This document shows, piece after piece, positions 34,750 to 43,166 of a stretch of 64,000 nt of DNA. The stretch lies in contig NZ_AQXF01000001.1 in NCBI RefSeq assembly GCF_000375545.1, positions 732,893-796,892 of the forward strand, read 5' to 3'. The translations under genes were made by a program, and so were the position numbers. The stretch is from Kordiimonas gwangyangensis DSM 19435 = JCM 12864 (GTDB taxonomy: Bacteria; Pseudomonadota; Alphaproteobacteria; Sphingomonadales; Kordiimonadaceae). The notes under the pieces are model-generated. The model did not search any database, was not told the origin of the DNA, and saw nothing but the letters and a program-made list of their open reading frames with translations. The number at the start of each line of letters is the position of its first letter. The first letter of the stretch is position 1.

Positions 34750-35817
34750 ATGATCGACCTTTTCCCGATTGCGAAACCCCTTGTTCACGCGCTCGACCCC
34801 GAAGCCGCGCACAATGCCACCATCAAGGCTTTGAAGCTTGGCCTCACGGGGCAGATTGGCCGCGCGAGCGATGACAAGGTGCTGGCCACCACCGCTTTTG
34901 GCCTGTCGTTCCCGAACCCCGTTGGCCTGGCGGCCGGTTTTGATAAAAACGCCGAAGTCATCACCGCGGCACACAAAATGGGCTTCGGTTTTGCAGAAGC
35001 TGGCACCGTGACGCCGAAGCCGCAGGACGGCAACCCGCGCCCGCGCCTCTTTCGCCTGAGCGCAGACCGCGCGGTCATCAACCGCTTTGGTTTCAATAAT
35101 CGCGGCCTCGACTATTTTGAAGATCGGCTCAAAGCCCTGCCGGCAACACGCGGTGTCTTTGGCGCGAACGTGGGCGCCAACAAGGATAGTGACGACCGCA
35201 CCGCAGACTATGTGACGGGGATCGAGCGCCTTTATGGCCTGAGCGACTATTTCACCGTCAATATCTCAAGCCCCAACACACCCGGCCTCAGGGCACTGCA
35301 GTCAAAAGCGGCGCTTGAGGAACTGGTGGGCCGCGTGCTTGAAGCGCGCACAGCGAAGGTTGCAGCGGGCGCCCGCTATATCCCTATCCTCGTCAAAATC
35401 GCACCAGACCTGTTGGACGCGGACATCCGCGACATCGCCGACATTGCGCTTTCAAGCGGCATCGACGGCCTGATTGTCAGCAACACCACGATCGCACGGC
35501 CCGATAGCCTCGTGAGCAAAGACAAAGGCGAAGCTGGTGGCCTTTCTGGCGCGCCGCTCATGGCACCATCTACTGAAATCCTGAAAGCTGTATACAACGC
35601 GACAGAGGGCAAAGTGCCGCTCGTGGGTGTGGGCGGTATCGCCTCTGGCGCGGACGCTTATGCAAAAATTCGTGCGGGCGCGTCGCTTGTGCAGCTCTAT
35701 TCCGCGCTGGTGTACGATGGGCCGGGCCTGGTCACCAAAATCAAACGCGACCTGACCGCGCGCCTTAAGGCTGACGGCTTCAGCTCGGTTTCTGATGCTG
35801 TTGGGACTGACGCTTAA
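34750..35817 (+). CDS. pyrD: quinone-dependent dihydroorotate dehydrogenase (class 2)
   Basis: 355 residues. It oxidises dihydroorotate to orotate with electrons to quinone, the fourth step of pyrimidine synthesis, at the inner membrane. Class 2 marks: an N-terminal amphipathic extension, GLAAGFDKNAEV, NRFGFNN and VNISSPNTPGLR, plus the FMN phosphate site GVGGIASGADAYAKIRAGA. ATG 34750 gives the family N-terminus. The last four bases overlap the stop of the convergent gene. Confidence 0.96.
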   Translation: MIDLFPIAKPLVHALDPEAAHNATIKALKLGLTGQIGRASDDKVLATTAFGLSFPNPVGLAAGFDKNAEVITAAHKMGFGFAEAGTVTPKPQDGNPRPRLFRLSADRAVINRFGFNNRGLDYFEDRLKALPATRGVFGANVGANKDSDDRTADYVTGIERLYGLSDYFTVNISSPNTPGLRALQSKAALEELVGRVLEARTAKVAAGARYIPILVKIAPDLLDADIRDIADIALSSGIDGLIVSNTTIARPDSLVSKDKGEAGGLSGAPLMAPSTEILKAVYNATEGKVPLVGVGGIASGADAYAKIRAGASLVQLYSALVYDGPGLVTKIKRDLTARLKADGFSSVSDAVGTDA

Positions 35818-36680
35818 GCGATCAGGTTCAGACCACTGCCTGCTGCAACGAGTGGGCGCAGCAGTGACGTGGTATCCGTCACAGTCGTGCGCGGATTGAG
35901 CTCGGCACTTGCAGCTTCACCAAATCCACCGCCGATGGCCGCATCAGGCCTTGATGCGGCTTGATCAGCCTCACGTTCCGGCGCTTGGCCGCCTTCAAGC
36001 GCGGCCCCCGCTTCTTCCTGCCGTTTGGCGCTGAGGTCCGCTTCCGCCTGACGGATTGAAGCCTCCGCCTGCGCAGCTACTGCCCGGTCCTGACCCGATG
36101 GGCGTGCCGGCGCGAGCGCCGCCGCCTTCACGACCCGCATTTTCTCGATCGTGGCTTCTGGGTCATCCGGCACGCTTGAGGTATCGATGCTCACATGACC
36201 ACCCACTGCATACTGGAAGCCGTCCGGCCCGCGGACATATTCAAACTGCGGGCTACCAGCATAGCCTTGCCCGGTTGCCGCATGTGCGGCCTCGTGGGCG
36301 CGCACTTCACGGTCGCGCGCCTTAAGGTCACTCACTTGCGCGCGTTCATCTTCGGATAATTCACTGGCAAGCTTGGGGCCTTCCTTGCTGGTGTCCTCTG
36401 CAGGTGCTGCGGGTGTCGGCTCCGGCGCTGGCGGGATACGCCCCTCGTCAACCTGAATGGAAACAGCAGCCGCACCACCCAAATTCTGGGTACTGCCGGA
36501 CAGGTAATTTCGCGGCGGTTGAACAGCGCCTTCCTGCGTAGCCGCTGGGCGCGGCTGAGGGGTTGCCGGGGCACCACTATCAGCGCCCGGCAGCTTCGGT
36601 TTCAAATTTTCCGGCACATCGGGGCGTTTGAGCCCGGGGGGCGGCGGCCCGATGGACGGCAATATAACCGCGCTTGTCAT
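35814..36680 (-). CDS. SprA-related putative metalloprotease-like protein
   Basis: 288 residues. A Pro/Ala-rich disordered N-terminal half is followed by the core ELSEDERAQVSDLKARDREVRAHEAAHAATGQGYAG and a YAVGGHVSID segment, which match the SprA-related family (also called CJM1_0395-like). HEAAH resembles a zinc-protease HExxH motif, but activity is unproven. A helical Glu/Ala/Gln-rich tail ends it. No signal peptide, so cytoplasmic or secreted by another route. Convergent overlap with pyrD by four bases. Confidence 0.78.
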   Translation of the reverse strand: MTSAVILPSIGPPPPGLKRPDVPENLKPKLPGADSGAPATPQPRPAATQEGAVQPPRNYLSGSTQNLGGAAAVSIQVDEGRIPPAPEPTPAAPAEDTSKEGPKLASELSEDERAQVSDLKARDREVRAHEAAHAATGQGYAGSPQFEYVRGPDGFQYAVGGHVSIDTSSVPDDPEATIEKMRVVKAAALAPARPSGQDRAVAAQAEASIRQAEADLSAKRQEEAGAALEGGQAPEREADQAASRPDAAIGGGFGEAASAELNPRTTVTDTTSLLRPLVAAGSGLNLIA

Positions 36681-36745
36681 GGGCCTATTTTAGCGGAAAG
36701 CGCGGTTTTTGCCTACTGGGCTTTTATGCAAGCAAAAAGCCTGCG

Positions 36746-37324
36746 TTAAAACCGGTTCCCCGGTCCTTCTTCCGGTCCGCCTTCTGGCCCTTCGTCATCA
36801 AAACCGCCCGGTGGTGGCGGTGGCGGCATATCGTCGTCATCACGGCCAAAACCTTCGCGCTTCATGCGCCATTTGCGGCGCTTGTACATATCCTCCGCGA
36901 GCTTTTGACGTGTTTCAAGGTCAAGGTCCGCAACGATATCCAGGAGGATTGCTTTCAACGGGCCATGCAGCATGCGGGTTTTGGCTTCGAGGTCCGTGAG
37001 TGCGGCGCGCAGGGCGTTTTTGTCCACCGTTTCCGCGAGCAGGATAGCGCGAACCTTCTCTTCACTTTCGCGAATGCCCTGGAAGTTCCCCCGCAGGTCA
37101 TTGCGGTGACCCTCCATGAGCTCCTTGAGCTCCTCCCGCTTCTCTTCCGGCAGGTAAGCCGCGAGGCGGCGCATGCTGAAAAGCTCCTTACCGCCACCCA
37201 TGCGGTGTTCGCGGTGTGGACGGTCGGGCCTTATCTCCTTACCAAGCAGATAGCCGCCCACAAAGATATTGGCTGCCAGCGACGCTGCGAGCAAACCATG
37301 TACCCAGGTTACCTTGAAAGCCAT
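36746..37324 (-). CDS. Spy/CpxP-like periplasmic heavy-metal sensor family protein
   Basis: 192 residues. The N-terminal membrane anchor is at about 8-27 (LLAASLAANIFVGGYLLG). A long helical hairpin follows: RRLAAYLPEEKREELKELMEGHRNDL and later DLDLETRQKLAEDMYKRRK, the metal-resistance (Spy-like) pattern. The tail is Asp/Pro/Gly-rich with a run of eight Pro broken by none. Likely an envelope-stress chaperone or sensor. It is third in an operon with an ECF sigma factor and a membrane protein, one base after the latter. Confidence 0.82.
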   Translation of the reverse strand: MAFKVTWVHGLLAASLAANIFVGGYLLGKEIRPDRPHREHRMGGGKELFSMRRLAAYLPEEKREELKELMEGHRNDLRGNFQGIRESEEKVRAILLAETVDKNALRAALTDLEAKTRMLHGPLKAILLDIVADLDLETRQKLAEDMYKRRKWRMKREGFGRDDDDMPPPPPPGGFDDEGPEGGPEEGPGNRF

Positions 37325-37325
37325 T

Positions 37326-37790
37326 CTACTCGTCCTCCAGATAGAGTTCCGCATTACTTGCGAAGAAATGTGCGCTGAGGTCAACGGCTTCGGCGTCTGT
37401 ATCGCCCGCGGGCGCCTCGCCCTGCATGCCGATGGCGATACCAACGCCAAGGACAATCACATAAGCCGCCGCTTGCGACGCGAAGGCCACACGACCGCCA
37501 AACCCTTTGAAAAGGCGCGCGAGGAAGCCGTCAGCTTCACTGCTCTGGCGCGCAGCCTCCTGTGCCGGAATATCCATCAGGCGGGCGAGGAACGCATCCG
37601 CGTCACCCGGCACTGAATGTTCGCGCGCAAAAAGTGCGTCCAGCGCTGCGTCTGCCCGCGCATGCTTTTGCCCGGCGTCCGAGCCAAGGTAAGCCTCCGC
37701 GCGGCGGGCATCTGCCTCTGGCCAGTTGGCACTGTCAGCGCCGAAGCGGGCGCGCAGAAGGTCATATTCCTGTTCATTCATGGGCACCAT
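37326..37790 (-). CDS. putative membrane anti-sigma factor
   Basis: 154 residues. One membrane helix near 102-121 (VAFASQAAAYVIVLGVGIAI). The N-terminal cytoplasmic part is helical with WPEADARRAEAYL. No zinc HxxxCxxC motif is present, so it is not a ZAS anti-sigma factor. The assignment is from position: directly after an ECF sigma gene (10 bases) and before a Spy-like periplasmic protein. ATG 37790 is used because AGGAGGG lies five bases upstream; ATG 37781 is an alternative. Confidence 0.7.
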   Translation of the reverse strand: MVPMNEQEYDLLRARFGADSANWPEADARRAEAYLGSDAGQKHARADAALDALFAREHSVPGDADAFLARLMDIPAQEAARQSSEADGFLARLFKGFGGRVAFASQAAAYVIVLGVGIAIGMQGEAPAGDTDAEAVDLSAHFFASNAELYLEDE

Positions 37791-37800
37791 TTTTGCCCTC

Positions 37801-38421
37801 CTATCCTAATGCTTCAAAAAGCTGCTCACGGTCATTCATGAGAAACTCCCTGAGCTTTGCCCGTGACCGCACCAGTAGCGATTCATAGGCTTTCAGGTTC
37901 ATCTCCATCGCCTCTGCCGCTTCGATGTTCGACAGTCCGTCGAAATAGCTGAGCGTCACGGCGATACGTTGTCTGTCCGGAAGGCGGGTGAGCGCTGCAT
38001 GAAGCTGCGCTTTGCCACTTTCTTCCCCGAGGATGGCTTCGGCGTTGGGCCGGTCGTCCGCCTCGTCAAATGTTTCAGGCAACTGGTCCACCTTGCGGCG
38101 ACGTTTCTCGTCAAGGCAACGGTTGACCACAATTCGGTGGAACCAAGTGGTAAACCGGGCTTTTGTGCTGTCGAACCGGTCCGCGTGGGTCCATATCTTG
38201 GTGAAGGCTTCCTGCACCAGATCCTCCGCGCGGGCGACGTCGTCGAGGTAGCGGTACGCAAGGGCGCGATACCTCAGTGCATGCCGCCTGACCAGCATGC
38301 CAAAGGCGGTACGGTCCCCTGTCGCAACGCGGCCCATCAGGGCCTCGTCCGTCGGTTCTTCAGCTTCAATCGCCAAACCACTACTCTTGTTTTTTATGTC
38401 ATTTCGTTCAACAACCTGCAC
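37801..38421 (-). CDS. RNA polymerase ECF-type sigma factor
   Basis: About 206 residues. Region 2: VATGDRTAFGMLVRRHALRYRALAYRYLDDVARAEDLVQEAFTKIW. Region 4: LTRLPDRQRIAVTLSYFDGLSNIEAAEAMEMNLKAYESLLVRSRAKL. The start is uncertain: GTG 38421 gives a family-like length, an ATG at 38475 is further upstream, and no good ribosome site is seen. It heads a three-gene operon with a putative anti-sigma factor and a Spy-like protein, suggesting an envelope- or metal-stress response. Confidence 0.88.
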   Translation of the reverse strand: MQVVERNDIKNKSSGLAIEAEEPTDEALMGRVATGDRTAFGMLVRRHALRYRALAYRYLDDVARAEDLVQEAFTKIWTHADRFDSTKARFTTWFHRIVVNRCLDEKRRRKVDQLPETFDEADDRPNAEAILGEESGKAQLHAALTRLPDRQRIAVTLSYFDGLSNIEAAEAMEMNLKAYESLLVRSRAKLREFLMNDREQLFEALG

Positions 38422-38510
38422 CTGATACGCACCATGAGTGAGGCACCCTTCGCACACGCGCCTCGTTTTAAACATAAAACCGAAACAATTTCGGCCTATG
38501 CGCATGTGGC

Positions 38511-38540
38511 GTCATACAGTATGACAGGTGTCATTATATT
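38511..38540 (+). promoter_or_regulatory. palindrome and possible -10 box before ugd
   Basis: GTCATAC-A-GTATGAC at 38511-38525 is a perfect 7+1+7 palindrome. GTCAT recurs at 38530-38534 and is followed by TATATT (38535-38540), a possible -10. No good -35 is seen at the usual distance, which fits an activated promoter. The region lies between the sigma-factor gene and ugd. The binding protein is unknown. Confidence 0.5.
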
Positions 38541-38603
38541 GATGGGATTTGGCGCGCGGCGAAAGTCGCAATTAAGCCAAAGGCTAGAATTGAAGGTTAG
38601 GTT

Positions 38604-39911
38604 ATGAAAATTGCGGTCATTGGCACGGGTTATGTAGGCCTTGTCTCGGGCACATGTTTCTCTGAATTCGGGCATGAGGTCACGTGCGTCGACAAAGACG
38701 CAGGCAAGATCAAGGCGCTCGAGAACAACATCATGCCGATCTATGAACCCGGGCTTGATAGCCTTGTGGCCCGCAACGTTGGGGCCGGCCGCCTGACTTT
38801 CACCACTGACCTCAAGGCAGCAATGAAGGGCGCCAAAGCGGTGTTCATTGCTGTGGGTACACCCAGCCGCCGCGGTGACGGCCACGCTGACCTTCAGTAT
38901 GTATTTGCCGCGGTCGAGGAAGCTGCAGGTTACATCGAGGACTATACGGTTGTTGTCACCAAGTCGACCGTGCCTGTGGGCACTGGCGCCCGCATCAAGG
39001 CGCGCCTGACGGAACTGCTGCCTGCTGACAAATTCGATGTTGCGTCGAACCCTGAATTCCTGCGCGAAGGCGCGGCCATTGAAGATTTCATGCGCCCCGA
39101 CCGCGTTGTATGCGGCGTTGATAGCGAGCGTGCGCACGATGTACTGAAGGAGCTTTACCGCCCGCTTTACATCAACGAAACACCAATTGTATTCACCAAC
39201 CGCGAAACCGCTGAAGTAATCAAATACGCAGCCAACGCCTTCCTCGCGACCAAGATCAGCTTCATCAACGAGATGGCTGACCTTTGTGAGGTAGCGGGCG
39301 CGGACGTTCAAGAAGTTGCGCGCGGTATCGGCCTTGATAACCGCATTGGCAGCAAGTTCCTGCACGCGGGGCCGGGCTACGGCGGTAGCTGTTTCCCGAA
39401 AGACACCCGTGCGCTGGTGTCCACAGCGGACGAATATGGTGTACCGCTCAAGATCGTGCGGTCGGTTGTTGAAGTGAACGAAGCGCGCAAGCGCGCCATG
39501 GCCGAGAAGGTTATCAAGGCCTGCGGCGGCGATGTTAAAGGCAAACGCCTCGCTATCCTTGGCCTGACGTTCAAGCCAAATACCGACGATATGCGCGAAA
39601 GCCCGTCGCTCGACATTATCCCGGCACTGCAGGACGCAGGCGCTGAAATCCACGCCCATGACCCGAAGGGTGCGGAAGAAGCTGCCAAGATGCTCAAGAA
39701 CGTTACGTTCCATGACGAGCCCTATAGCACGATGGACGGCGCAGACGCGCTTGTGGTCCTGACCGAGTGGAACCAGTTCCGTGCGCTCGATTTCGACCGT
39801 GCACGCGGCCTGATGAAAGACGGTGTTCTGGTCGACCTGCGCAACATCTATGCGAAGGCGGACCCGGCGAAACACGGCTTCCGCTACACAGGTATCGGGC
39901 GCGGCGCGTGA
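38604..39911 (+). CDS. ugd: UDP-glucose 6-dehydrogenase
   Basis: 435 residues. It oxidises UDP-glucose twice to UDP-glucuronate, a precursor of exopolysaccharide and LPS sugars. The NAD-binding start is MKIAVIGTGYVGLVSGTCFSE; the catalytic Cys is residue 263 in GYGGSCFPKDTRAL; SNPEFLREGAAIEDF is conserved. Its stop overlaps the GTG of a MATE transporter gene (GTGA), so translation is coupled. The palindromic element upstream may control it. Confidence 0.96.
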   Translation: MKIAVIGTGYVGLVSGTCFSEFGHEVTCVDKDAGKIKALENNIMPIYEPGLDSLVARNVGAGRLTFTTDLKAAMKGAKAVFIAVGTPSRRGDGHADLQYVFAAVEEAAGYIEDYTVVVTKSTVPVGTGARIKARLTELLPADKFDVASNPEFLREGAAIEDFMRPDRVVCGVDSERAHDVLKELYRPLYINETPIVFTNRETAEVIKYAANAFLATKISFINEMADLCEVAGADVQEVARGIGLDNRIGSKFLHAGPGYGGSCFPKDTRALVSTADEYGVPLKIVRSVVEVNEARKRAMAEKVIKACGGDVKGKRLAILGLTFKPNTDDMRESPSLDIIPALQDAGAEIHAHDPKGAEEAAKMLKNVTFHDEPYSTMDGADALVVLTEWNQFRALDFDRARGLMKDGVLVDLRNIYAKADPAKHGFRYTGIGRGA

Positions 39912-41242
39912 CGGCAGGGGTTGCGCTCGCACACCCCCACAAACGCATCTGGGCCATCGCTGGCCCAGCCATCATCGCCAATAGCGCCGCTCCGCTTGTC
40001 GGTCTCGTAGACACTTGGGTGATCGGCCACCTTCCGGGCGCGGCCTATCTGGCCGCGGTCAGCGTGGGCGCGATGATCTTCAGCTACCTTTCGTGGGCAT
40101 TCGGCTTCCTGCGCATGAGCACCACGGGGCTTGTGGCGCAGGCCCACGGGCGCGACGACAGCGACCAAGTCGCGCGTGTGATGACCCGCGCGCTGTTGAC
40201 CGCCTTGGTGATCGGCAGCCTGATCGTTCTCCTGCAGGGGCCGATCTATCATCTTGTGCTGCGTGCCATTGACCCGCCCTCAGATACGGTCGGTCTGTTC
40301 GAAGCCTATTTTGATATTCGCGTCTGGGCGGTGCCAGCGGCACTCATTGCTTACTGTATCACCGGGTATCTGATTGGCACTGCGCAGGCGACAAAAGCGC
40401 TTTATGTGCAGCTTGTGCTCAATATCACGAACGGTGTGCTGAACCTCGTGTTTGTGCTGGGCCTTGGCCTTGGCGTCAGCGGCGTGGCGCTCGGCTCACT
40501 GATCGCCGAATGGCTGGCGGCGCTTGTTGGTCTCGCATTTGTGGCGCGCGGGCTAGGCGCAGGCACCCTCATCAAAGCCGCGATGAGCCGCGTCACCTAT
40601 GATATGGCCAAGATGAAAAAGCTCCTGAGCGTGAACGGCTATATTTTTATGCGCACGCTGCTGCTCATTCTTGCTTTTGCGCTGATGACGCGCGAGGCGG
40701 CGGCGCTTGGCAAGGTACCACTGGCCGCCAATCATGTGCTCAGCACCTTCCTTATCCTGATCGCCCTTGGGCTTGACGGTTTCGCTTATGCAGCCGAAGC
40801 GCTATCGGGCGCCGCATTCGGGCGCAATTCACGCGGCGAGTTTCGGGCGTGGGTGCGCTATGGCCTCATATGGTCAGCCATCGCTGCGGTGATCTACACC
40901 GCCGGTTTCGCGCTCTTTGGCGCGCCGATCATTCGCGCGCTGACCGACATTGAGCCGGTGCGTGCCGCCGCTATTGAGGCACTACCCGTGCTGGCGCTGC
41001 TGCCCGTTGTTGCCTTCTGGTGCTACCTTTATGACGGCATCTATATTGGTGCGACCGCAGGCGGCGCCATGCTGGGCACTGTCGCCGTGGCGGCCTTCTG
41101 CTTCCTGGTGGTGCTGTACCCGCTCACGGACCGGTATGGGCTTGTCGGCCTTTGGGTCGCGATGGCGGTCTTCAACGGTATGCGGGGGCTCGCGCAAGCA
41201 GTTTATTACCCCCGCATTGAACGTCGCCTCACGGGCGACTAG
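39908..41242 (+). CDS. MATE family efflux transporter
   Basis: 444 residues, about 12 membrane helices in two related halves (IWAIAGPAIIANSAAPLVGLVDTWVIGHL at the start of the first half). It belongs to the DinF-like branch of the MOP superfamily, as judged by GLVDTWVIG and RMSTTGLVAQA. The substrate is unknown; coupling to ugd is unusual and could hint at export of a sugar-linked lipid, but drug/sodium antiport is the default. Start GTG 39908; much longer ATG starts lie inside ugd and are rejected. Confidence 0.88.
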   Translation: MTAGVALAHPHKRIWAIAGPAIIANSAAPLVGLVDTWVIGHLPGAAYLAAVSVGAMIFSYLSWAFGFLRMSTTGLVAQAHGRDDSDQVARVMTRALLTALVIGSLIVLLQGPIYHLVLRAIDPPSDTVGLFEAYFDIRVWAVPAALIAYCITGYLIGTAQATKALYVQLVLNITNGVLNLVFVLGLGLGVSGVALGSLIAEWLAALVGLAFVARGLGAGTLIKAAMSRVTYDMAKMKKLLSVNGYIFMRTLLLILAFALMTREAAALGKVPLAANHVLSTFLILIALGLDGFAYAAEALSGAAFGRNSRGEFRAWVRYGLIWSAIAAVIYTAGFALFGAPIIRALTDIEPVRAAAIEALPVLALLPVVAFWCYLYDGIYIGATAGGAMLGTVAVAAFCFLVVLYPLTDRYGLVGLWVAMAVFNGMRGLAQAVYYPRIERRLTGD

Positions 41243-41254
41243 CCAATCTGGCGC

Positions 41255-41596
41255 TTAAAGGATCTCAAGCACGCCTTCCGGCGGGCGACCAATACGAGCC
41301 TTGTGCCCGTTGAAAACGATCGGGCGTTCGATCAGCTTTGGTGTTGCCACCATCGCCGCCACGAGCGCATCGCCCTCTTTTTCATCGAGCTGCTGTTCCT
41401 TGTATTCCGCCTCGCCCTTGCGCATCAGGTGGCGCGGTTCCATGTCGAGGAGCTTGAGAGCATGCTTGATCTCGTCCGCCGTTGGCGGATGCTCAAGATA
41501 CAGCCGTACATTGACTTCAAGGCCGCTGTCCTCAAGGAGGGCGAGGGTCTGGCGCGACTTGCTGCAGCGCGGGTTATGCCAGATGGTGACGCTCAT
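41255..41596 (-). CDS. arsC: ArsC family reductase-like protein
   Basis: 113 residues, thioredoxin fold of the glutaredoxin-dependent arsenate reductase family. The catalytic Cys 11 is in WHNPRCSKSRQTLAL, and IERPIVFNGHKARIGRPPEGVLEIL is the C-terminal hallmark with the cis-Pro region RPI. No ars operon partner lies nearby, so the substrate could be arsenate or a related thiol reaction. It is convergent with the MATE gene, 12 bases apart. Confidence 0.88.
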   Translation of the reverse strand: MSVTIWHNPRCSKSRQTLALLEDSGLEVNVRLYLEHPPTADEIKHALKLLDMEPRHLMRKGEAEYKEQQLDEKEGDALVAAMVATPKLIERPIVFNGHKARIGRPPEGVLEIL

Positions 41597-41687
41597 AGGT
41601 TAAACTCCCTTGATCTAGAACTTTTCCAAGGGTTTAGCGCGTGAATATGTCGTCGGCAAGGCTGAGGTGCAGTCGCGGGCAGGCTCA

Positions 41688-41761
41688 TGGAGCGGGTGAA
41701 GGGAATCGAACCCTCGTCTTAAGCTTGGGAAGCTTCTGCTCTACCATTGAGCTACACCCGC
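41688..41761 (-). tRNA. tRNA-Gly (anticodon CCC)
   Basis: The minus strand folds as a full cloverleaf: acceptor GCGGGTG/CACCCGC, D arm GCTC-AATGGTA-GAGC, anticodon arm GAAGC-TTCCCAA-GCTTA with anticodon CCC, T arm GAGGG-TTCGATT-CCCTT, discriminator T and an encoded CCA (41690-41688). The 27-43 pair is G-A, a mismatch at the base of the anticodon stem; the other four pairs are Watson-Crick. It reads GGG codons. Confidence 0.96.
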
Positions 41762-41925
41762 ACGCCCGACTGAGGCCCAAGCATTTAACAGAGCTTTTGG
41801 AAAAAGCAAGAAATGATAGCGCGCGAGGCCACCGAAAGGCTTGACGACAGGCGCAGGGCAAAGCAACGTGGCGCCGCCCCTTTCATGCGGGGCAAGCAAT
41901 TGGTTTATCGTCAGGAGACAGACAA

Positions 41926-43134
41926 ATGAAACAGCGCGCAGGCCTAGACAAAAGCCTCACTTCCACTTGGTCACGTCAGACCCAGATGGTACGCGCGGGT
42001 TCGATGCGCTCCAACTATGGCGAGATGAGCGAAGCCATGTTCCTCACGTCCGCTTTTGCCTATGAGAATGCGGAAGAAGCGGAAGCGCGCTTTGATGGCC
42101 GCGCGGAAGGTTTCACCTATTCACGCCAGACCAACCCGACGGTTGCCATGTTCGAACACCGTATGGCGGTTCTTGAAGGCGCGGACGTGGGCCGGGCGAC
42201 CGGCACCGGCATGGCCGCGATGACAGCGGCGCTGCTCGCAAGCCTCAAGGCGGGCGACCATGTGGTCGGCGCGCGCGCGCTTTTTGGTTCCTGTCGCTGG
42301 CTGATGGACACCTTGCTGCCGCGCTACGGCATTGAGACCACTGTGGTGGACGGCACTGACCTGAACGCATGGAAAGCCGCCATCCGCCCCAACACCAAGA
42401 TCTTCTTCACCGAAACACCAGCGAACCCGACGCTTGAGATCGTGGACCTGCGCGCGCTTGCTGACCTTGCGCACAATGCGGGCGCACTTCTGGCGGTCGA
42501 CAATGTGTTCGCAACACCGGTGCTTCAGCGCCCGATGGAACTGGGGGCAGACATTGTCGCCTATTCCACCACCAAACATATTGACGGCCAAGGCCGTTGC
42601 CTTGGCGGCATTGTGCTGTGCTCCAAGGAATTTGACGAAGAACATCTCTACCCCTTCTACCGCCACACCGGCTGTGCCATGTCACCGTTCAATGCATGGG
42701 TGATGCTGAAAGGCCTTGAGACCCTGAGCCTGCGCGTACACGCCATGTGCGACAATGCGGAGAAAGTGGCCGCGTCCATCGCCAAACGTGTAACCGACAC
42801 GCGCCACCCCGCGCTCGCGAGCTTTGAACAGCAGAACCTGGCCCTCAGCCAGATGTCCCGCGGCGGTACCATGGTCGTGTTTGAGCTTCCGGGCGGCCGC
42901 GAACAGGCGTTCAAGTTCATGAACTCGCTTGAGATTGTGGATATTTCCAACAATCTCGGCGACAGCCGTTCGATCGCCACCCACCCTTGGAGCACCACAC
43001 ACAAGGCGCTGGCGGAAGAAAGCCGGCTTGAGCTTGGTATCACGCCGGGCCTCATCCGTTTCTCGGTAGGGCTTGAGGATAGTGACGATCTCGTTCAGGA
43101 TGTGAACCAGGCGCTGGATAAGGCCGGAGTGTAA
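41926..43134 (+). CDS. metZ: O-succinylhomoserine sulfhydrylase (MetZ type)
   Basis: 402 residues, Cys/Met metabolism PLP enzyme. It makes homocysteine from O-succinylhomoserine and sulfide. The PLP Lys is residue 217 in YSTTKHIDGQGRCLGG, the form typical of MetZ; TYSRQTNPTVAMFEHRMAVLEG and GRATGTGMAAM fit the phosphate-binding region. Start ATG 41926 after TCAGGAGA. The 164-base gap to the tRNA holds a short GCCCC/GGGGC hairpin (41876-41893) but no SAM riboswitch I can recognise. Confidence 0.92.
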   Translation: MKQRAGLDKSLTSTWSRQTQMVRAGSMRSNYGEMSEAMFLTSAFAYENAEEAEARFDGRAEGFTYSRQTNPTVAMFEHRMAVLEGADVGRATGTGMAAMTAALLASLKAGDHVVGARALFGSCRWLMDTLLPRYGIETTVVDGTDLNAWKAAIRPNTKIFFTETPANPTLEIVDLRALADLAHNAGALLAVDNVFATPVLQRPMELGADIVAYSTTKHIDGQGRCLGGIVLCSKEFDEEHLYPFYRHTGCAMSPFNAWVMLKGLETLSLRVHAMCDNAEKVAASIAKRVTDTRHPALASFEQQNLALSQMSRGGTMVVFELPGGREQAFKFMNSLEIVDISNNLGDSRSIATHPWSTTHKALAEESRLELGITPGLIRFSVGLEDSDDLVQDVNQALDKAGV

Positions 43135-43166
43135 TCCGGCCCGCGCGTGGGGAGCATGAACACACT

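Noticed and set aside
41688-41761. tRNA-associated integrated element
   Set aside because: The tRNA is intact and is followed by housekeeping genes (arsC-like, metZ). No integrase and no repeated tRNA 3' end was seen within the window.
41762-41925. SAM-II or SAM/SAH riboswitch before metZ
   Set aside because: These riboswitches often precede met genes in alphaproteobacteria, but the conserved core sequences are not present; only a 5-bp GCCCC/GGGGC hairpin is seen.
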